A stretch of 64,000 nt of DNA from Pelodera strongyloides (lineage: Eukaryota > Nematoda > Chromadorea > Rhabditida > Rhabditidae): assembly GCA_036852015.1 (NCBI GenBank), contig JAANDG010000024.1, forward strand, positions 186,001-250,000, in the 5' to 3' direction. Below the pieces are notes generated by a model. That model did no database searches and was not told the origin of the DNA. It saw only the letters and a list, made by a program, of their open reading frames with translations. A program made the position numbers and the translations under genes. Positions 49,504 through 61,099 of this stretch are shown in pieces (within the stretch, counting starts at the first letter, position 1; every line of letters begins with the position of its first letter).

Positions 49504-52500
49504 ATGTTCAAGTTTGAAGTGGTACGCACCAACGATGGCAAAGTAGTAACGAAGGGAGAAATTGGTAAGTTTACTTTGTATAAATTTAAGTTATATTAAA
49601 GTTATAGCGGAATGTATAAACTCTTGACAAACCACAAATAATCAGGGTTTTTTTACGTATGGGGATATGTACGAATATCACAAAATTTACAGTTGGCTCC
49701 CGCTCACAATGCATATACATACATGGAGATACGCGTCCTTGGCGAAAGTAGAGGTTTTCAGGGTTCTTCCGTTCTACCTTTTCCTAACTTTCCTATTTCT
49801 TGTAGACGTGGAAGCGGATCCGGAAACGACAAAAGATCTCAACCTGACGAGGCATCGGATCAGCAAAGTGCCCGACCTGAGTGAACTCAAGTACTTGGAA
49901 TCGCTTTGTTTGAGGTGAACCTCGATTATTTTATCAATTCAAAACATTCAGAAATGTGAGGTTACTGCCAATGTATGGCCGTATTTGGAATGCTTGAATA
50001 TATGTGCACTTATCTTGTATATGGCCATGAGCCCCTATTTTTTGGGACCGTCTGCCCTATCTTTTTATTGGAAAACTTGACAACAACCTTGTGATGTGAG
50101 AAGTTATAATCTATATTCACTTTTTCTTACAGATGGAACCTTTTGAAGAAAATTGAAGGGTTTGAGAGACTTGTGAACCTCACCACGCTTAATTTGTATG
50201 ATAATCAGGTGAATATTGGACTACGGGGCAGATATGAATTAATATTTTGGTATTCGGCGTTTCCATGCCATTTGTTTTCTCCTAAGGTTGTGCATACCCT
50301 CTTCTACGTCGTTTCCCGCTGGACACTGCCTTCTGTATTATTCGCTACTGACATTACTGTGGGCGGAATATTGCCTAAGCTTATGTGCGCTGTAGTGGAA
50401 CATGCTACGAAATTTGTTTTAATTATTAATTACAGCTTGCATTTCTCTACTTGTGTCCCTTTTAGATCACAAAAATCGAGAATCTTGAGGCGCTTGTCAA
50501 TCTCGAGACACTCGATTTGTCTTTCAATCGGATTGAGAAATTGGAAGGTACGGTTTTCATGTCTGAACGAAAATAGTCGACTTTTAAATTTCATAGAACA
50601 ATATTCAAAAGAACCCATCATTTGAGGCTTGTCTACTCTCACAAAACTGAAAACGCTCTACCTTGTGCACAATAAGATTCGCAAGATTGAAGGACTGGAA
50701 ACGGTATGGTTTAATTACGTAACGGCTTTGTTAAGTAAGATTACGGTAGACGTATAGATCCACATATCCCTGACAAGCATTCGTTGGTGGTCCTTGGTAG
50801 GAGTTGGTAGGTCGCATTCATAAAATACTTGAAATCCACACACACACGCACAACTACAGACCCATGGCACGCAAACATAATCACTCGCACAAACGCCGTA
50901 CATCGCGGCTGATGTGCCAGAAGTGTGCCAACTGGCCTCGCACACCTCTCGCACATTATTGACGCGCAACCTGCTCATCAATTGTGCGCTCTTTATCGTT
51001 GTGCTAGATAGCTGATTTTATTCGTTTCTTTCTAGCTCACTCAACTCGGTCTTTTGGAACTTGGCGACAACAGAATCGCCAAGATCGAAAACCTGGAACA
51101 GCTGAAGTGTTTGAAGAATTTGTTCCTTGGAGCAAATCAGATCAGAAAGCTGGAAGGTTTGCGTACATGTTTTTGCATATAAATCTGCATTCACACGAGT
51201 TTTCGTAATCTTGACCTACCTAAAGCTGAATATACGAGGTGTAGAAACTGCATCTGGCACAAATAACGTCTTGCATGTATTTTCTGTGCAAAACGGTACT
51301 GTGGTGTGGTGTGAGATACAGTCTCAGTTGGAGGGAATGCACTGACTGCGTGTTTACCAATAAACTATATTTAAGTATACTTATTCTTCTCAGGCTTGTC
51401 TTCGCTGTCTCAACTCACGTGCTTGAGTGTGCCGGCTAATGCGCTGACAGTGATGGAAGGCTTGGAAGATCTGCACGAATTAGAGGCACTCTATATTTCT
51501 CAGAATGGAATTCAGAAAATTGACGGGTAAGTTTTGAAGTATTTAAAATCAATATACAATTAGTTGAAAAGATTCGTTGAAGAATCTAGCGGAAGTTCAG
51601 AAAACCTTGGTTGGAAGCAAGCTCAACCCGCACACCACCGCCGCCCTTCACATCGCACACAGTAAGACTCCCCCCAGCATTTTCCTTTTTTTGTCTGGTA
51701 GCGCACCTCATAGACGGCCATAGAACACCCCGCCGCACAATCCATAGCGCTGTCTGTGTGCATGTACGATTTTTACCGCGCTAAACAATTTGCAGTCAAT
51801 GTTTAATAATTTTTGTGAGATTTTAAATTAATATCACATATTTTCTTTATTAGACTGGCGAAGAACCGTCATCTGATGGTTTTGGACCTGAACGACAACC
51901 GGATTGAGGAAATTGAGCACATATTCCACCTGACGAAACTGAAACACTTGTGGATGCGGAATAATAAGGTAAGTTTTGATTTGATGCTATATTGTGTCAA
52001 ATACATCTAGGCTTATGCTACAGTAACCGTACTTTTACTCAACATACATTGTTTCTAAATACAGGCAAGTTTGTTAACTTATTGCTCCATTGTCAGTTGT
52101 TATGTAACCGCGAGTATTAGGTAACGCTATCTATAGGAAAACCAATCCCTACTCCCTACGTAAAGGGGTTAAGACGTCTTCTATTTTGTGTCATTAGTCT
52201 TCTTGTCTTCTGTAGAGTTTCTGTATCATCTGTTCCCTTTCTACAGATTGCCGACTGGAAGTGGGTTGAACTCGTCAATAATCTTCCCAAACTGCGCACC
52301 GTCTCCTTCGAGTTCAACCCGATCTACAGCCACAAGCCGGAGTACCGCGAGAAAGTGTTGCAGCTCTTGCCCAAGGTGGTTTCTTGTGAATTGTGCATGT
52401 GTTTGTGTAGCTTGAGCGTGAGCTTCACCGATCGTGTGTATCTGTAATCCGGATCAGTTCTACCGTAACACTTAGCCGACACCAGGCCCAGACCAACAGG

Positions 52501-54197
52501 CTCCAGAATATACCCTTAAAGGGATCGGTTCACCTTAAATTGTGTATGTTTCTTTTTTGTTTCTTTATTTTCTATAAGGGATAATAAAGAATTAGAATAC
52601 AAAAAGTAGTGTTCTATTTCAGTACTCACGAAGATATTGGGTGATAAAGTGGTGGATTGATCGGTCCGAAATGCGACAATTAAAAAAAAAATGACAATTA
52701 CCCTTTTCGCATTCCGGACCGATCAATCCGCCACTTTATCACCCAATATCTTCGTGAGTATTGAAATAGAACACTACTTTTTGTATTTCAACTTTTTATT
52801 ATCCCTTATAGAAAATAAAGAAACAAAAAAAAAACATACACAATTTAAGGTGAACCGATCCCTTTAACCTTGCTTTATCCCTCGTATTCAGGCTACTCTT
52901 GTCATTCAGATTCGTGACATCGATGGTGTGCCGGCGTTGTGGAAGGATGGAGACGTCTGGCAAGAGATGCCAGAATACTTATCCTCTGAAGACGAAGAAC
53001 TTCTCTCTGGTAGGTCATCCAAGTTTTCAAATTTTCAAGTGATATGACGCAATATAAAAGTACTATGTACAACAACTAGGAGAACAACCATGAAAACTTT
53101 GAAACATGAAAAAAGTAAAGATAAAGCATTTCACCCACTTAGTACACACACCTACATACTACATCGCAACTATTGGAAAACACTGAGAAAATGAAGCAAG
53201 AAAACTTTCGAAGAAAATATTTAGCATCTGTTGAGCGATTTGTCATCTGGAACTCTGCTCCAGCCCACTCTGCGATCATGTCATGCGCTTTGTTGAACAC
53301 GCTCTTGAAACATTGGATTTATTTTTATTTTAGTTATTTATTATTTTATCTACAATCTCAGAAACGTCGACTCAAATCAGCGTGGCAGACGGTGGAGAGG
53401 AAGTCGATTCGACTGAAAAGGACGAAAAGAGTTTGAAAACAGAAGAAGTAGATTCGGATTCTGACGACGACTTGTCCAATGCCATCTCCGACCTGGCATC
53501 TTGTTCGAGCGAAATGCACTCCGATGGAAATGAGTCCCTCAAGGATTATGGGGTGAACGGGCAATTTGAGTGAGTTTTGTTTTGCTTCATAGCTAAGAAA
53601 ATGGCACGAGTGATTAGAGAATTCGGAGCGAGAATCCATACGAAAAATCTTTTTGTTTTGTAAGTTTTATCCATTTGTTGTGATGTACTTATAGTGACGA
53701 AATGCACATGTTGGACGAAGACTTCTCGCAACAAGAGGAATTCGCCCCTCTTTGTTCATCTGATGATGAGGAGGAGAGGAATGTACTGTACGAGGACAGG
53801 AGCATGATCGCCCAGGAACTGAGCAAGCTCAATGATGATCTGGAGAAGTTGGGAACTGAGGGGAATGAGGTGAGTCTTTTGGCATCGGAATAAAGTGATA
53901 CGAGTGTCTGTAGCCGGTCACCAAATGGTTTCTACTCAGAAAAATTTGGTGACCAGTCACCAACTTTGGTAAGGACTAGGTCGCCAAGCGACATCTAACA
54001 ATAAACAAAACTAAAGGCAGATAACAAGTAACTGATAACAATAACAGGTAATAACGTGACGTGGTTGTTATGGTGGTATTCTAACAAATAGTTTTCGATT
54101 GTAGGCTAATGAGAGCCGTGATATTATCGACGATGCAGTACTGGATCGACTGGAAGAAGCAGTCCGCGATCTCGAGAACCACACATTTAGATTTTGA
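49504..54197 (+). CDS. PPP1R7: SDS22-like leucine-rich repeat protein (PPP1R7) with acidic C-terminal extension, 498 aa
   Basis: Regulatory subunit of protein phosphatase 1. Exons: 49504-49564, 49806-49914, 50133-50208, 50466-50547, 50627-50703, 51036-51156, 51394-51526, 51854-51968, 52247-52375, 52892-53009, 53362-53569, 53695-53869, 54105-54197; 1,497 nt. SDS22-type 22-residue repeats run through residues about 28-290, e.g. NLTTLNLYDNQITKIENLEA, LETLDLSFNRIEKLEGL, LGLLELGDNRIAKIENLEQ and LKNLFLGANQIRKLEGL, closing with the LRR cap NPIYSHKPEYREKVLQLLPK. Repeat order follows human PPP1R7 (360 aa). The last three exons add an acidic tail of roughly 150 residues (DSDSDDDLSNAISDLASCSS, CSSDDEEERNVLYEDRS) that the human protein lacks. 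The start lies 20 nt past an AG acceptor with a short overlapping upstream ATG frame. AATAAA is near 54533. Confidence 0.92.
52516..52867. mobile_element. TTAA-flanked palindromic MITE in SDS22 intron 9, 352 bp
   Basis: Tips TTAA+AGGGATCGGTTCACC with an exact inverted partner. Arms of about 160 bp pair almost completely around a short A-rich loop (about 52680-52692). The same family as 58302-58667: inner sequence such as ctcacgaagatattgggtga is shared. No coding capacity. Confidence 0.9.
53233..53309 (-). repeat. Dispersed repeat, inverted diverged copy
   Basis: Contains gagcgatttgtcatctggaa, the inverse complement of the segment ttccagatgacaaattgctc found at about 54667-54687 and 55409-55428. 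Similarity continues more weakly across about 80 bp. It lies in SDS22 intron 10. Confidence 0.6.
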
Positions 54198-54558
54198 ATG
54201 CATGTGCATGCCCGAGCATTTTAATTTCAAGAGCTTTTGAGATTTCTAGAATCGGTTTCCAGGCATGATGGGTTGGGCTTGCAATTAGTAGGCTTATAGG
54301 CCTAAACATGATCTCTAGATTTTTCACCTCACTTAGTTAGCATTCAATATTTGGCAGTGGTTTATTATAATTAATGAAACAACCGACGACCGACAGTTCT
54401 CTAATATCCTTTTTATTAGATATTGAATAATTATCATTCTCTTTTAAGTGTTTTTGTTTTTATTAGCAATACGAGTGTGAAATTCGTGGTATGTGTACGA
54501 GTGCGGAATGTTTTTGCTTCTTTTTTTAATGTAAATAAATCAAGTAAATAAATAAATG

Positions 54559-54688
54559 TTTTACGCCTCAAGAGCGTGCACCTTTATTCAAGGGAGTTCA
54601 AACTTCAATTTCAAGGTTTGCTTAGGACATGTTCCGTAGAGGTCCTGCTGAGCAGTAGGCGACGAGTTCCAGATGACAAATTGCTCGA
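54559..54688 (+). repeat. Dispersed 130-bp repeat, copy 1
   Basis: Shares long blocks with 55303-55429, including caagagcgtgcacctttatt, gaggtcctgctgagcagtag (three extra bases here) and the terminal ttccagatgacaaattgctc. It starts right after the SDS22 poly(A) signal. It looks SINE- or MITE-like, but no tRNA head or clear ends were seen. Confidence 0.75.
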
Positions 54689-54779
54689 TGTCTTCGGGCT
54701 AGGACCAGGAGGGATCGCCCTTGATTCCGTCACCGGGTGGTGGTTTCAAAGTTGTCACTTGCCGGAATCGAACTCGAGT

Positions 54780-54857
54780 TTATTATTAATTTCTAGTTCA
54801 TTTCTAGTTTAATTTCTAGTTTAATTTCTAGTTAATTTCTAGTTAATTTCTAGTTTA
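54780..54857. repeat. Tandem repeat of TTTCTAGTTAA-like units
   Basis: About six to seven imperfect 11-16-bp units of the form aatttctagtt in a row, a minisatellite next to the dispersed repeat copy. Confidence 0.8.
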
Positions 54858-55302
54858 AAAATATTGTTCGCCGCGGGTACGCGGCACGAGTGCCAGATGC
54901 GCGCGAACGCCATACGGCGCACCGTGACTTATGTGTGCGTCGCCCCTATGTAGCGGACATTCTTTTTTTATGTGCGGCAGAACTCTTTTCGAAAAGTATG
55001 TGAAAATTGTTCTAATAAATCTGAGAGATATGAATGCACTACTCCTTAACATCTGGTCAATTTCATTGCGATATCGTTGTCCTTTGTGCGAAATGCTAGT
55101 GCGTTTTTTCTTCGATTTTTTACTATGAAATAAAAGGAGCACATTTTTCTTCTTATTTACTATGTGTTTGTGATCTCTATAATAAGTTTCTGATGTGCCT
55201 TTTGCTTGCATCGATATGTTGTTTCTTTAGTGGAATATCTATGATGCGCTCGATTAGATTCCCTGCATCGTTTCCGCCTATTAATTTTTAATTTTTATTT
55301 GT

Positions 55303-55429
55303 TTTTACGCTTCAAGAGCGTGCACCTTTATTCAAGGGAGTTCAAAGTACAACTTCAAGGTTTGCTTATGACATGTTCCGCAGAGGTCCTGAGCAGTAGG
55401 CGACGAGTTCCAGATGACAAATTGCTCGA
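55303..55429 (+). repeat. Dispersed 130-bp repeat, copy 2
   Basis: Same orientation as 54559-54688 and about 90 per cent similar by eye, with small indels. The flanks are unrelated, so it is an interspersed copy and not a segmental duplication. Confidence 0.75.
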
Positions 55430-56578
55430 CTATTCGGTTGACATTACGGGGTGCACTTTTTTTAAACTTTAAGTAAGATATAGTTGCTTGCAAGTCCTCA
55501 CTATGTAAATACCCTGTAGCAATAGAATAGGGTGTATGGAAACGGGAACATCTACCCATAGGTCAGATGTATTTGTTATGTACATAGTCGGAACATATGT
55601 GCGAGTACAATACAAAGATTTGCGTGACTTTTCAATTTCCAAAATATTTATTGAGCAATTGTCGTACGGCCATTTAAACACCAAATATCAACAATGGCCC
55701 GTCCTAACTGTGTAAACAAACCACCTTTTTCAATGTCAGGTGGAATACTTTTAAGAGAAAATCAGAGGCCAAATCACGATACAATCGCTGATTTCTACTT
55801 TATTTGTAGAATAAGTTTTCAATGTCACATATATAAACTGTCACATATAAAGTTCACGCTGACTTAGTTTTAAACAGAAAAGCGACTAGGAATTCGCATC
55901 AAGCTTTGGTTTGAATAAGCATTTTCGTTTGATTAAAATCATTGTTAGGATAACACGATTACACTAGCAGTTGCCGTATAGTTATAATAGAAATCTAAGT
56001 TTACCTAGGTTAGGATATTATTTTTTCTATAATGTACCTTATCAGAAACTTGTTTGCTACATTCTGTGAGGTTGTGTCTGTGATTGTCATTGATCAGTTG
56101 ATTTTGTTTTGCTTTCTCTATTCCCAGCATTTAATTGTTCAATTTCACTCTGTGAATCACCTTTCCTTTTCTGTTTTGATAGATTTCGAGATCGAAACGA
56201 TTGATTTTATAACATACGAATACAGACCATGCAGGCTGCTCATGCAAAATGTTTATTGTTTTTTGCATTGTTGTGCTACATTCATTTCCTATAAATATGC
56301 TCTTGATTCTATTTATATATTTGGATTGCTGAAGAGTTTGCTTTTCTACATTTGCTATTTGTAAATTTCTATTTCTTAAAACGTGCCGAAGCACAATTGC
56401 AAACCAATCCTATTGCCGTGCGCCATTGTGCCACAACGTTGCCAAATACACACACGCGGCACGCCGCCACTTTTCATCAGTGTCAAAAAAAATTGAATTT
56501 GTCCTCTATCCTCGTTATTGCTGAAGAATATTGACTTTTCACAGTGTAACCGTTGATGCCATATTTTTATTTCAGATA

Positions 56579-57513
56579 ATGCGTATGATTATAATTTCTC
56601 TACTGTTCTGCTCACTCGCCTACACCGTATATTCTGCACCAACAGACCCAGAGTTCTGTGTGGCATGCAAACCTTTCGTTGAGGATCTTGTACAATATAA
56701 AAACGACAAAAAGTTCCCCGAGGTGTGTTTTGTATGCATAATTGAAGATTCACATGTTCAAAAGACCTACTGGAGAGCAGAGTGTTTGTATAAACCAGTG
56801 ATTAGGTATAATCCAGTACAAGTTATGATAAATTCCTTTGAACTACTTGAACCGCGACGTGTTGGCGAAACGAGCGCGTGGACGTCGCCGCTCGCCCAAG
56901 CTAAATGTTTTTTTTCAACGCGGCACCTTTACGAATAATTATTTGACATATCTTATTGCTAAAAGTTGCAAACTTGAAAAAAATCTTTCAGAAAGTGCGT
57001 AAGACATGTGAGAAGAAATTCTTTGTGGTGTATCCATCATTCTGCAAGAATCTCGTCACAGCCGATATTGATTCCCTTCAGGTGAACTTATTTATGTATT
57101 TAACTTATAAATTTTATAAATTTTTACAACCGATCTTTTTAGTTGTCGCTTATCCGAAGATAATACATCAATCGTCGCTCAAAAAAGGCGGCGCTCGGTG
57201 CGTGACACTGGTGCGCCTACTTTCGGCGCCAATGGTTCCGCCGCTACGATGTGGCACGCCCTTTTTGCCAACTTTCTGCGCCAATGGTTTCGCCGCTACG
57301 ATGCGGCACACCCTTTTTGACGTAGTGATTGTGCGGTTTAGCGGTGATAAGCCCCGGGAATTCGAAGAGTGCTGCCGAATTGCTTATGAGCTCTCATTCA
57401 AAGTCGGGAAATAAACGTTCAGAACTTATGTTAGTTGACATTTTTCTTTTTAGAGCCGCCTTGCCAAGGGAGAAACACCGCAGAAGATCTGCCGCTCCTT
57501 CCGCCTTTGTTAA
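56579..57513 (+). CDS. Small secreted saposin-like (SapB domain) protein, 97 aa, 3 exons
   Basis: Exons 56579-56722, 56992-57081, 57454-57513 (294 nt, all phase 0). A signal peptide is clear: MRMIIISLLFCSLAYTVYSA, cleavage probably after YSA. The mature part carries six Cys in saposin-B spacing: CVAC, then TC, FC, IC and the C-terminal LC, which would make three disulfides in a five-helix fold. Single-domain proteins of this kind include nematode caenopores and amoebapore-like antimicrobial proteins, as well as lipid carriers; which applies here cannot be read from the sequence. The ATG is 3 nt past a TTTATTTCAG acceptor. Intron 2 contains a GC-rich duplicated segment (about 57180-57345). AATAAA lies at 57570-57575. 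Confidence 0.85.
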
Positions 57514-57701
57514 TTATGTAGCTCTTTTATAAAGGATAAAATTTTCTTTGTATTGTCTTTGTTATTGTTAATAAATAATCCATAGAGGCAGGACGCAGGA
57601 CCGAAATACTGTGAACACATAAAGATGCAATTTAAATATTAAAAAATTTTTTATACAAGTAAGATATTTAACAAAAAGAATATTTAATATGCAAAAAGAG
57701 T

Positions 57702-57773
57702 TGCCCATGGCTGGAATCGAACCAGCGTCGCCACGGCCACAACGTGGAGTACTAACCACTATACTACATGGGC
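57702..57773 (-). tRNA. tRNA-His (anticodon GUG)
   Basis: A 72-nt cloverleaf on the minus strand with perfect acceptor stem GCCCATG/CATGGGC, anticodon loop TTGTGGC between CCACG and CGTGG, and T arm GCTGG-TTCGATT-CCAGC. G(-1) of mature tRNA-His is added after transcription and is not encoded here. The plus-strand open frame reading AGIEPAS across it is an artefact of the conserved T arm. Confidence 0.96.
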
Positions 57774-58301
57774 CGAGAGAGTGGCTTTATGCTTTCCTAC
57801 ATGAGGCAAATTCCTCTTTCTCGCTTATTCAAATGCTTTCAGAACTAGATTTAACTGTTAGACAATTACAATAATATGAAGAAGCGTACGTTCTTTGATT
57901 GTGTTTGTGCGTAATAAATTATTACACATGCTCAAAACGAAGAATTAGCGACCACCATAACATTGTAAGATTGTTAGGTGCAATTGTCATACCTTGCATT
58001 CGGTCAATATTTGCTTTAGAGCTAGGGCGGGTTCCGTAAACGTATATGTATATGGCAGTACCAAGATGAAGACGAATCCCGCACGCTATAATGTTCTAAA
58101 CATTCCCTGGCCGTTATTTTTAAAATACAACATTTTTTCTTAATTCCATCCCATTTTTTAACCAGTCTTACAATTTCTTTCCTATTCATATGTTTTCATC
58201 CCTTGGTGAAAATTTGTCTTTTAGGATGATTTTTAGGATTTTTGTAAGTATTCTTCAAAAGCGGCATGCAATTACTAAAGAACAATGCATAACTAGCTGT
58301 G

Positions 58302-58667
58302 TTAAAGGGATCAGCTCACCTTAAATTGTGTCTGTTTTTTTTTGTTTCTTTATTTTCTATAAGGGATAGAAAAAATTTGGAATAGAAAAAGTAGTGTTGA
58401 ATTTCAATACTCACGAAGATATTGGGTGATAAAGTGGTGGATTGATCGGGCCGAAATGCAAAAAGGGCAATTGTCCTGCCTTGTTTGTATAGGATAATTG
58501 CCCTTTTTGCATTTCGGCCCGATCAATCCACCACTTTATCACCCAATATCTTCGTGAGTATTGAAATTAAACACTACTTTTTCTATTCCAAATTTTTATT
58601 ATCCCTTATAGAAAATGAAGAAACAAAAAAAAAACAGACACAATTTAAGGTGAGCTGATCCCTTTAA
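58302..58667. mobile_element. TTAA-flanked palindromic MITE, second copy of the 52516 family, 366 bp
   Basis: Tips TTAA+AGGGATCAGCTCACC with an exact inverted partner. Arms share the inner blocks of 52516-52867 (tattgggtgataaagtggtg, ctataagggata) with scattered differences and a different central loop (about 58470-58492). Two copies at unrelated sites confirm a mobile family. Confidence 0.92.
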
Positions 58668-59575
58668 CACAGAAATAAAAGATAAGAGATCAAAATAGCT
58701 TTTCCAGTACGTTCCTAGATAAAATTTTACGAATCATGTGTGCATTTATTTTTTAATTACCAACTTTAACTCTTTCTTATAATTGTCCTTACTTTACTCA
58801 TTGTTTGTGGCTATTCTATGATCCTGAACCCTCAAAATTCTTTTTATCAAGTACAAGTGAGATAATTTACTAATGTACACCCACAAGTGGAAGTTTCTAA
58901 ATTCCCAGTGATATTTTCAGTTCTTCATTATCTACGTCTGGTTGGCTGGTGCTGGTAGGATAAAAATTTACCACTACCAAAGAAACTGGTTGAACTAACT
59001 AGTTTTCGCTACCGTGCCTATGTATGTTCCTACTATGTATGTATTTTCCATGCGACGCGAACACTTTATTCTAGTTTATTTTGGATTTATTGAACTGAAT
59101 CTTCCTGATTCTGATGATACTCCCAACTCCTTATCTATAGGTTCCGTCTTTACATATACTGTTTATGCTAGGATTTAAAGGGTATAAATTTACCCTAAAC
59201 TGTAAACTGGCTCACATAAAAAACCTGCTCGTGCCGTTGCGCAATGTTCCAGTTCTTTTTATGTGTCAGATGGCCTTGCTTGGATTACTCCATCGGTCGA
59301 TAGGGTTTAGTCATGTTTTTTAAAGCAGACTGTACACGTGGTTTCGAAGCATATATCAACAGTTATATCAACAGTTTTAAAATAGCTTTATCGTAGCAAA
59401 ATTCCAATATATCACTTCTAGGTTTATGGTTAAAACTGAGAATTCTGGGAAATACATCCAAAACTCAACATTTTGCCCTCTTCCTCTGAGCAAATAAAAC
59501 TCCACAAACTTTGTTAGGTAAACAATTATTTGAGGTTCTTTTGGCTAGGAATTGGTTCATTTTAACATTTTACTT

Positions 59576-59755
59576 TTAAGCGAAATAACGGCAGGTTTTT
59601 GAAACACATCGATCGGGTACACCAGCATTCTTATGCAGCTTATGCAAATTAACATAAATTAGAATAAAAAATGGAGCTAAATCCGGGTAACTTATCATAA
59701 ATACGTAAGAATTTAGTTGTTCACGATGCATTTCAAAAACTTTTTGTTACTCTGT
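59576..59755. mobile_element. Partial AGCGAAAT-family foldback element
   Basis: Left end TTAA+GCGAAATAACGGC followed by ggtttttgaaacacatcga, closely matching the left arm at 47530. The right arm (caC GATGCATTTCAAAAAC region, about 59728-59748) pairs with it, but the right tip and TTAA are missing. Confidence 0.6.
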
Positions 59756-59775
59756 GCTCTTCTGTGCTGTTCAAA

Positions 59776-60750
59776 AGCCAATGCTTCAATTTTATGTTAA
59801 AAGCCAACCTTAAAAATTTAAACACCTCTGTGCTTTTTTGTGAATGTTTACGTACTCGTCAAAATATTTTATCTCACCCTCAGTTCTCTTTGTAAATCAA
59901 TACATTGTTGTTGAGTTTACAACCGAATATTTAGCATTAATTCACGCGTGACTTATAGTGAGTCACAGCTACTGAAACCAAAACAATTCACGTTCACTTC
60001 CCGTTACTTGTAGCAATAAAAAAAACTACTTTTTATGAGACAAGGATATTATAGCATTCTTAGTAATACATAGTTAGTGATCAGGCCTTGAAAGAATGTA
60101 AGCCAATGCTTCAATTTTATGTTAAAAGCCAACCTTAAAAATTTAAACACCTCTGTGCTTTTTTGTGAATGTTTACGTACTCGTCAAAATATTTTATCTC
60201 ACCCCAGTTCTCTTTGTAAATCAATACATTGTTGTTGAGTTTACAACCGAATATTTAGCATTAATTCACGCGTGACTTATAGTGAGTCACAGCTACTGAA
60301 ACCAAAACAATTCACGTTCACTTCCCGTTACTTGTAGCAATAAAAAAAAAAAAACTTTTTTATGAGACAAGGATATTATAGCATTCTTAGTAATACATAG
60401 TTAGTGATCAGGCCTTGAAAGAATGTAAGCCAATGCTTCAATTTTATGTTAAAAGCCAACCTTAAAAATTTAAACACCTCTGTGCTTTTTTGTGAATGTT
60501 TACGTACTCGTCAAAATATTTTATCTCACCCTCAGTTCTCTTTGTAAATCAATACATTGTTGTTGAGTTTACAACCGAATATTTAGCATTAATTCACGCG
60601 TGACTTATAGTGAGTCACAGCTACTGAAACCAAAACAATTCACGTTCACTTCCCGTTACTTGTAGCAATAAAAAAAACTACTTTTTATGAGACAAGGATA
60701 TTATAGCATTCTTAGTAATACATAGTTAGTGATCAGGCCTTGAAAGAATG
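59776..60750. repeat. Three tandem copies of a ~325-bp unit
   Basis: Units start at 59776, 60101 and 60428 (agccaatgcttcaatttta) and are nearly identical, differing mainly in an A-run length and a CTC/CC indel. Each contains gtgacttatagtgagtcac, a small dyad with an AP-1-like TGAGTCA. This is either the start of a satellite or a locally amplified segment; assembly collapse of a longer array is possible. Confidence 0.92.
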
Positions 60751-61099
60751 TTTTAAAAAAGACTCTGAAGTTTGTAGAAAGTAAATTTATAGAAAATTTT
60801 CTTGAAAGGTCAGCTTCGTCGCTGATCTGTTACTGTCTCTCGTAGCCAATCAGGCAGCTCAAATGCAAAATACGGAAAATTATCATACTGTGTATTTTTC
60901 AAGATAATAATTACTTGTAACTTAATATTTAACTGATCTAAAATCGTTCTCCAGGATTTTCCTCTCGGGCCCGTCTTTTTTTTTTTGTAATCCAGTGAAC
61001 AAGTATGCGTGGTTTCCTTATAAAAAATAGTGTTTTGTATATATTTTAAATAAGTTATAGAAGTTATGAAGCACTAACTAGAGTTTTTGCAGATATCTG

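Larger units (their letters stand above)
54198..56578. other. Gene-poor stretch between SDS22 and the saposin-like gene
   Basis: Holds the SDS22 3' UTR, the two dispersed repeat copies and a minisatellite. A 110-codon open frame at 56032-56364 encodes a Phe/Ile/Leu-rich peptide typical of AT-rich noncoding DNA. A GC-rich patch at about 54862-54950 resembles others at 56390-56465 and 57180-57345. Confidence 0.4.
57774..61099. other. Repeat-rich intergenic region
   Basis: No gene seen. Contains the TTAA palindrome at 58302-58667, a partial AGCGAAAT-family element near 59576-59755 and the three-copy 325-bp tandem array at 59776-60750. The rest is AT-rich single-copy-looking sequence. Confidence 0.5.

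Noticed and set aside
56032..56364. 110-codon hydrophobic open frame
   Set aside because: No splice context or family; Phe/Ile/Leu/Tyr-rich composition is what AT-rich noncoding DNA gives.
57689..57874. Open frame starting with AGIEPAS-like peptide
   Set aside because: It is translated from the complement of the tRNA-His T arm and anticodon arm, a familiar false ORF.
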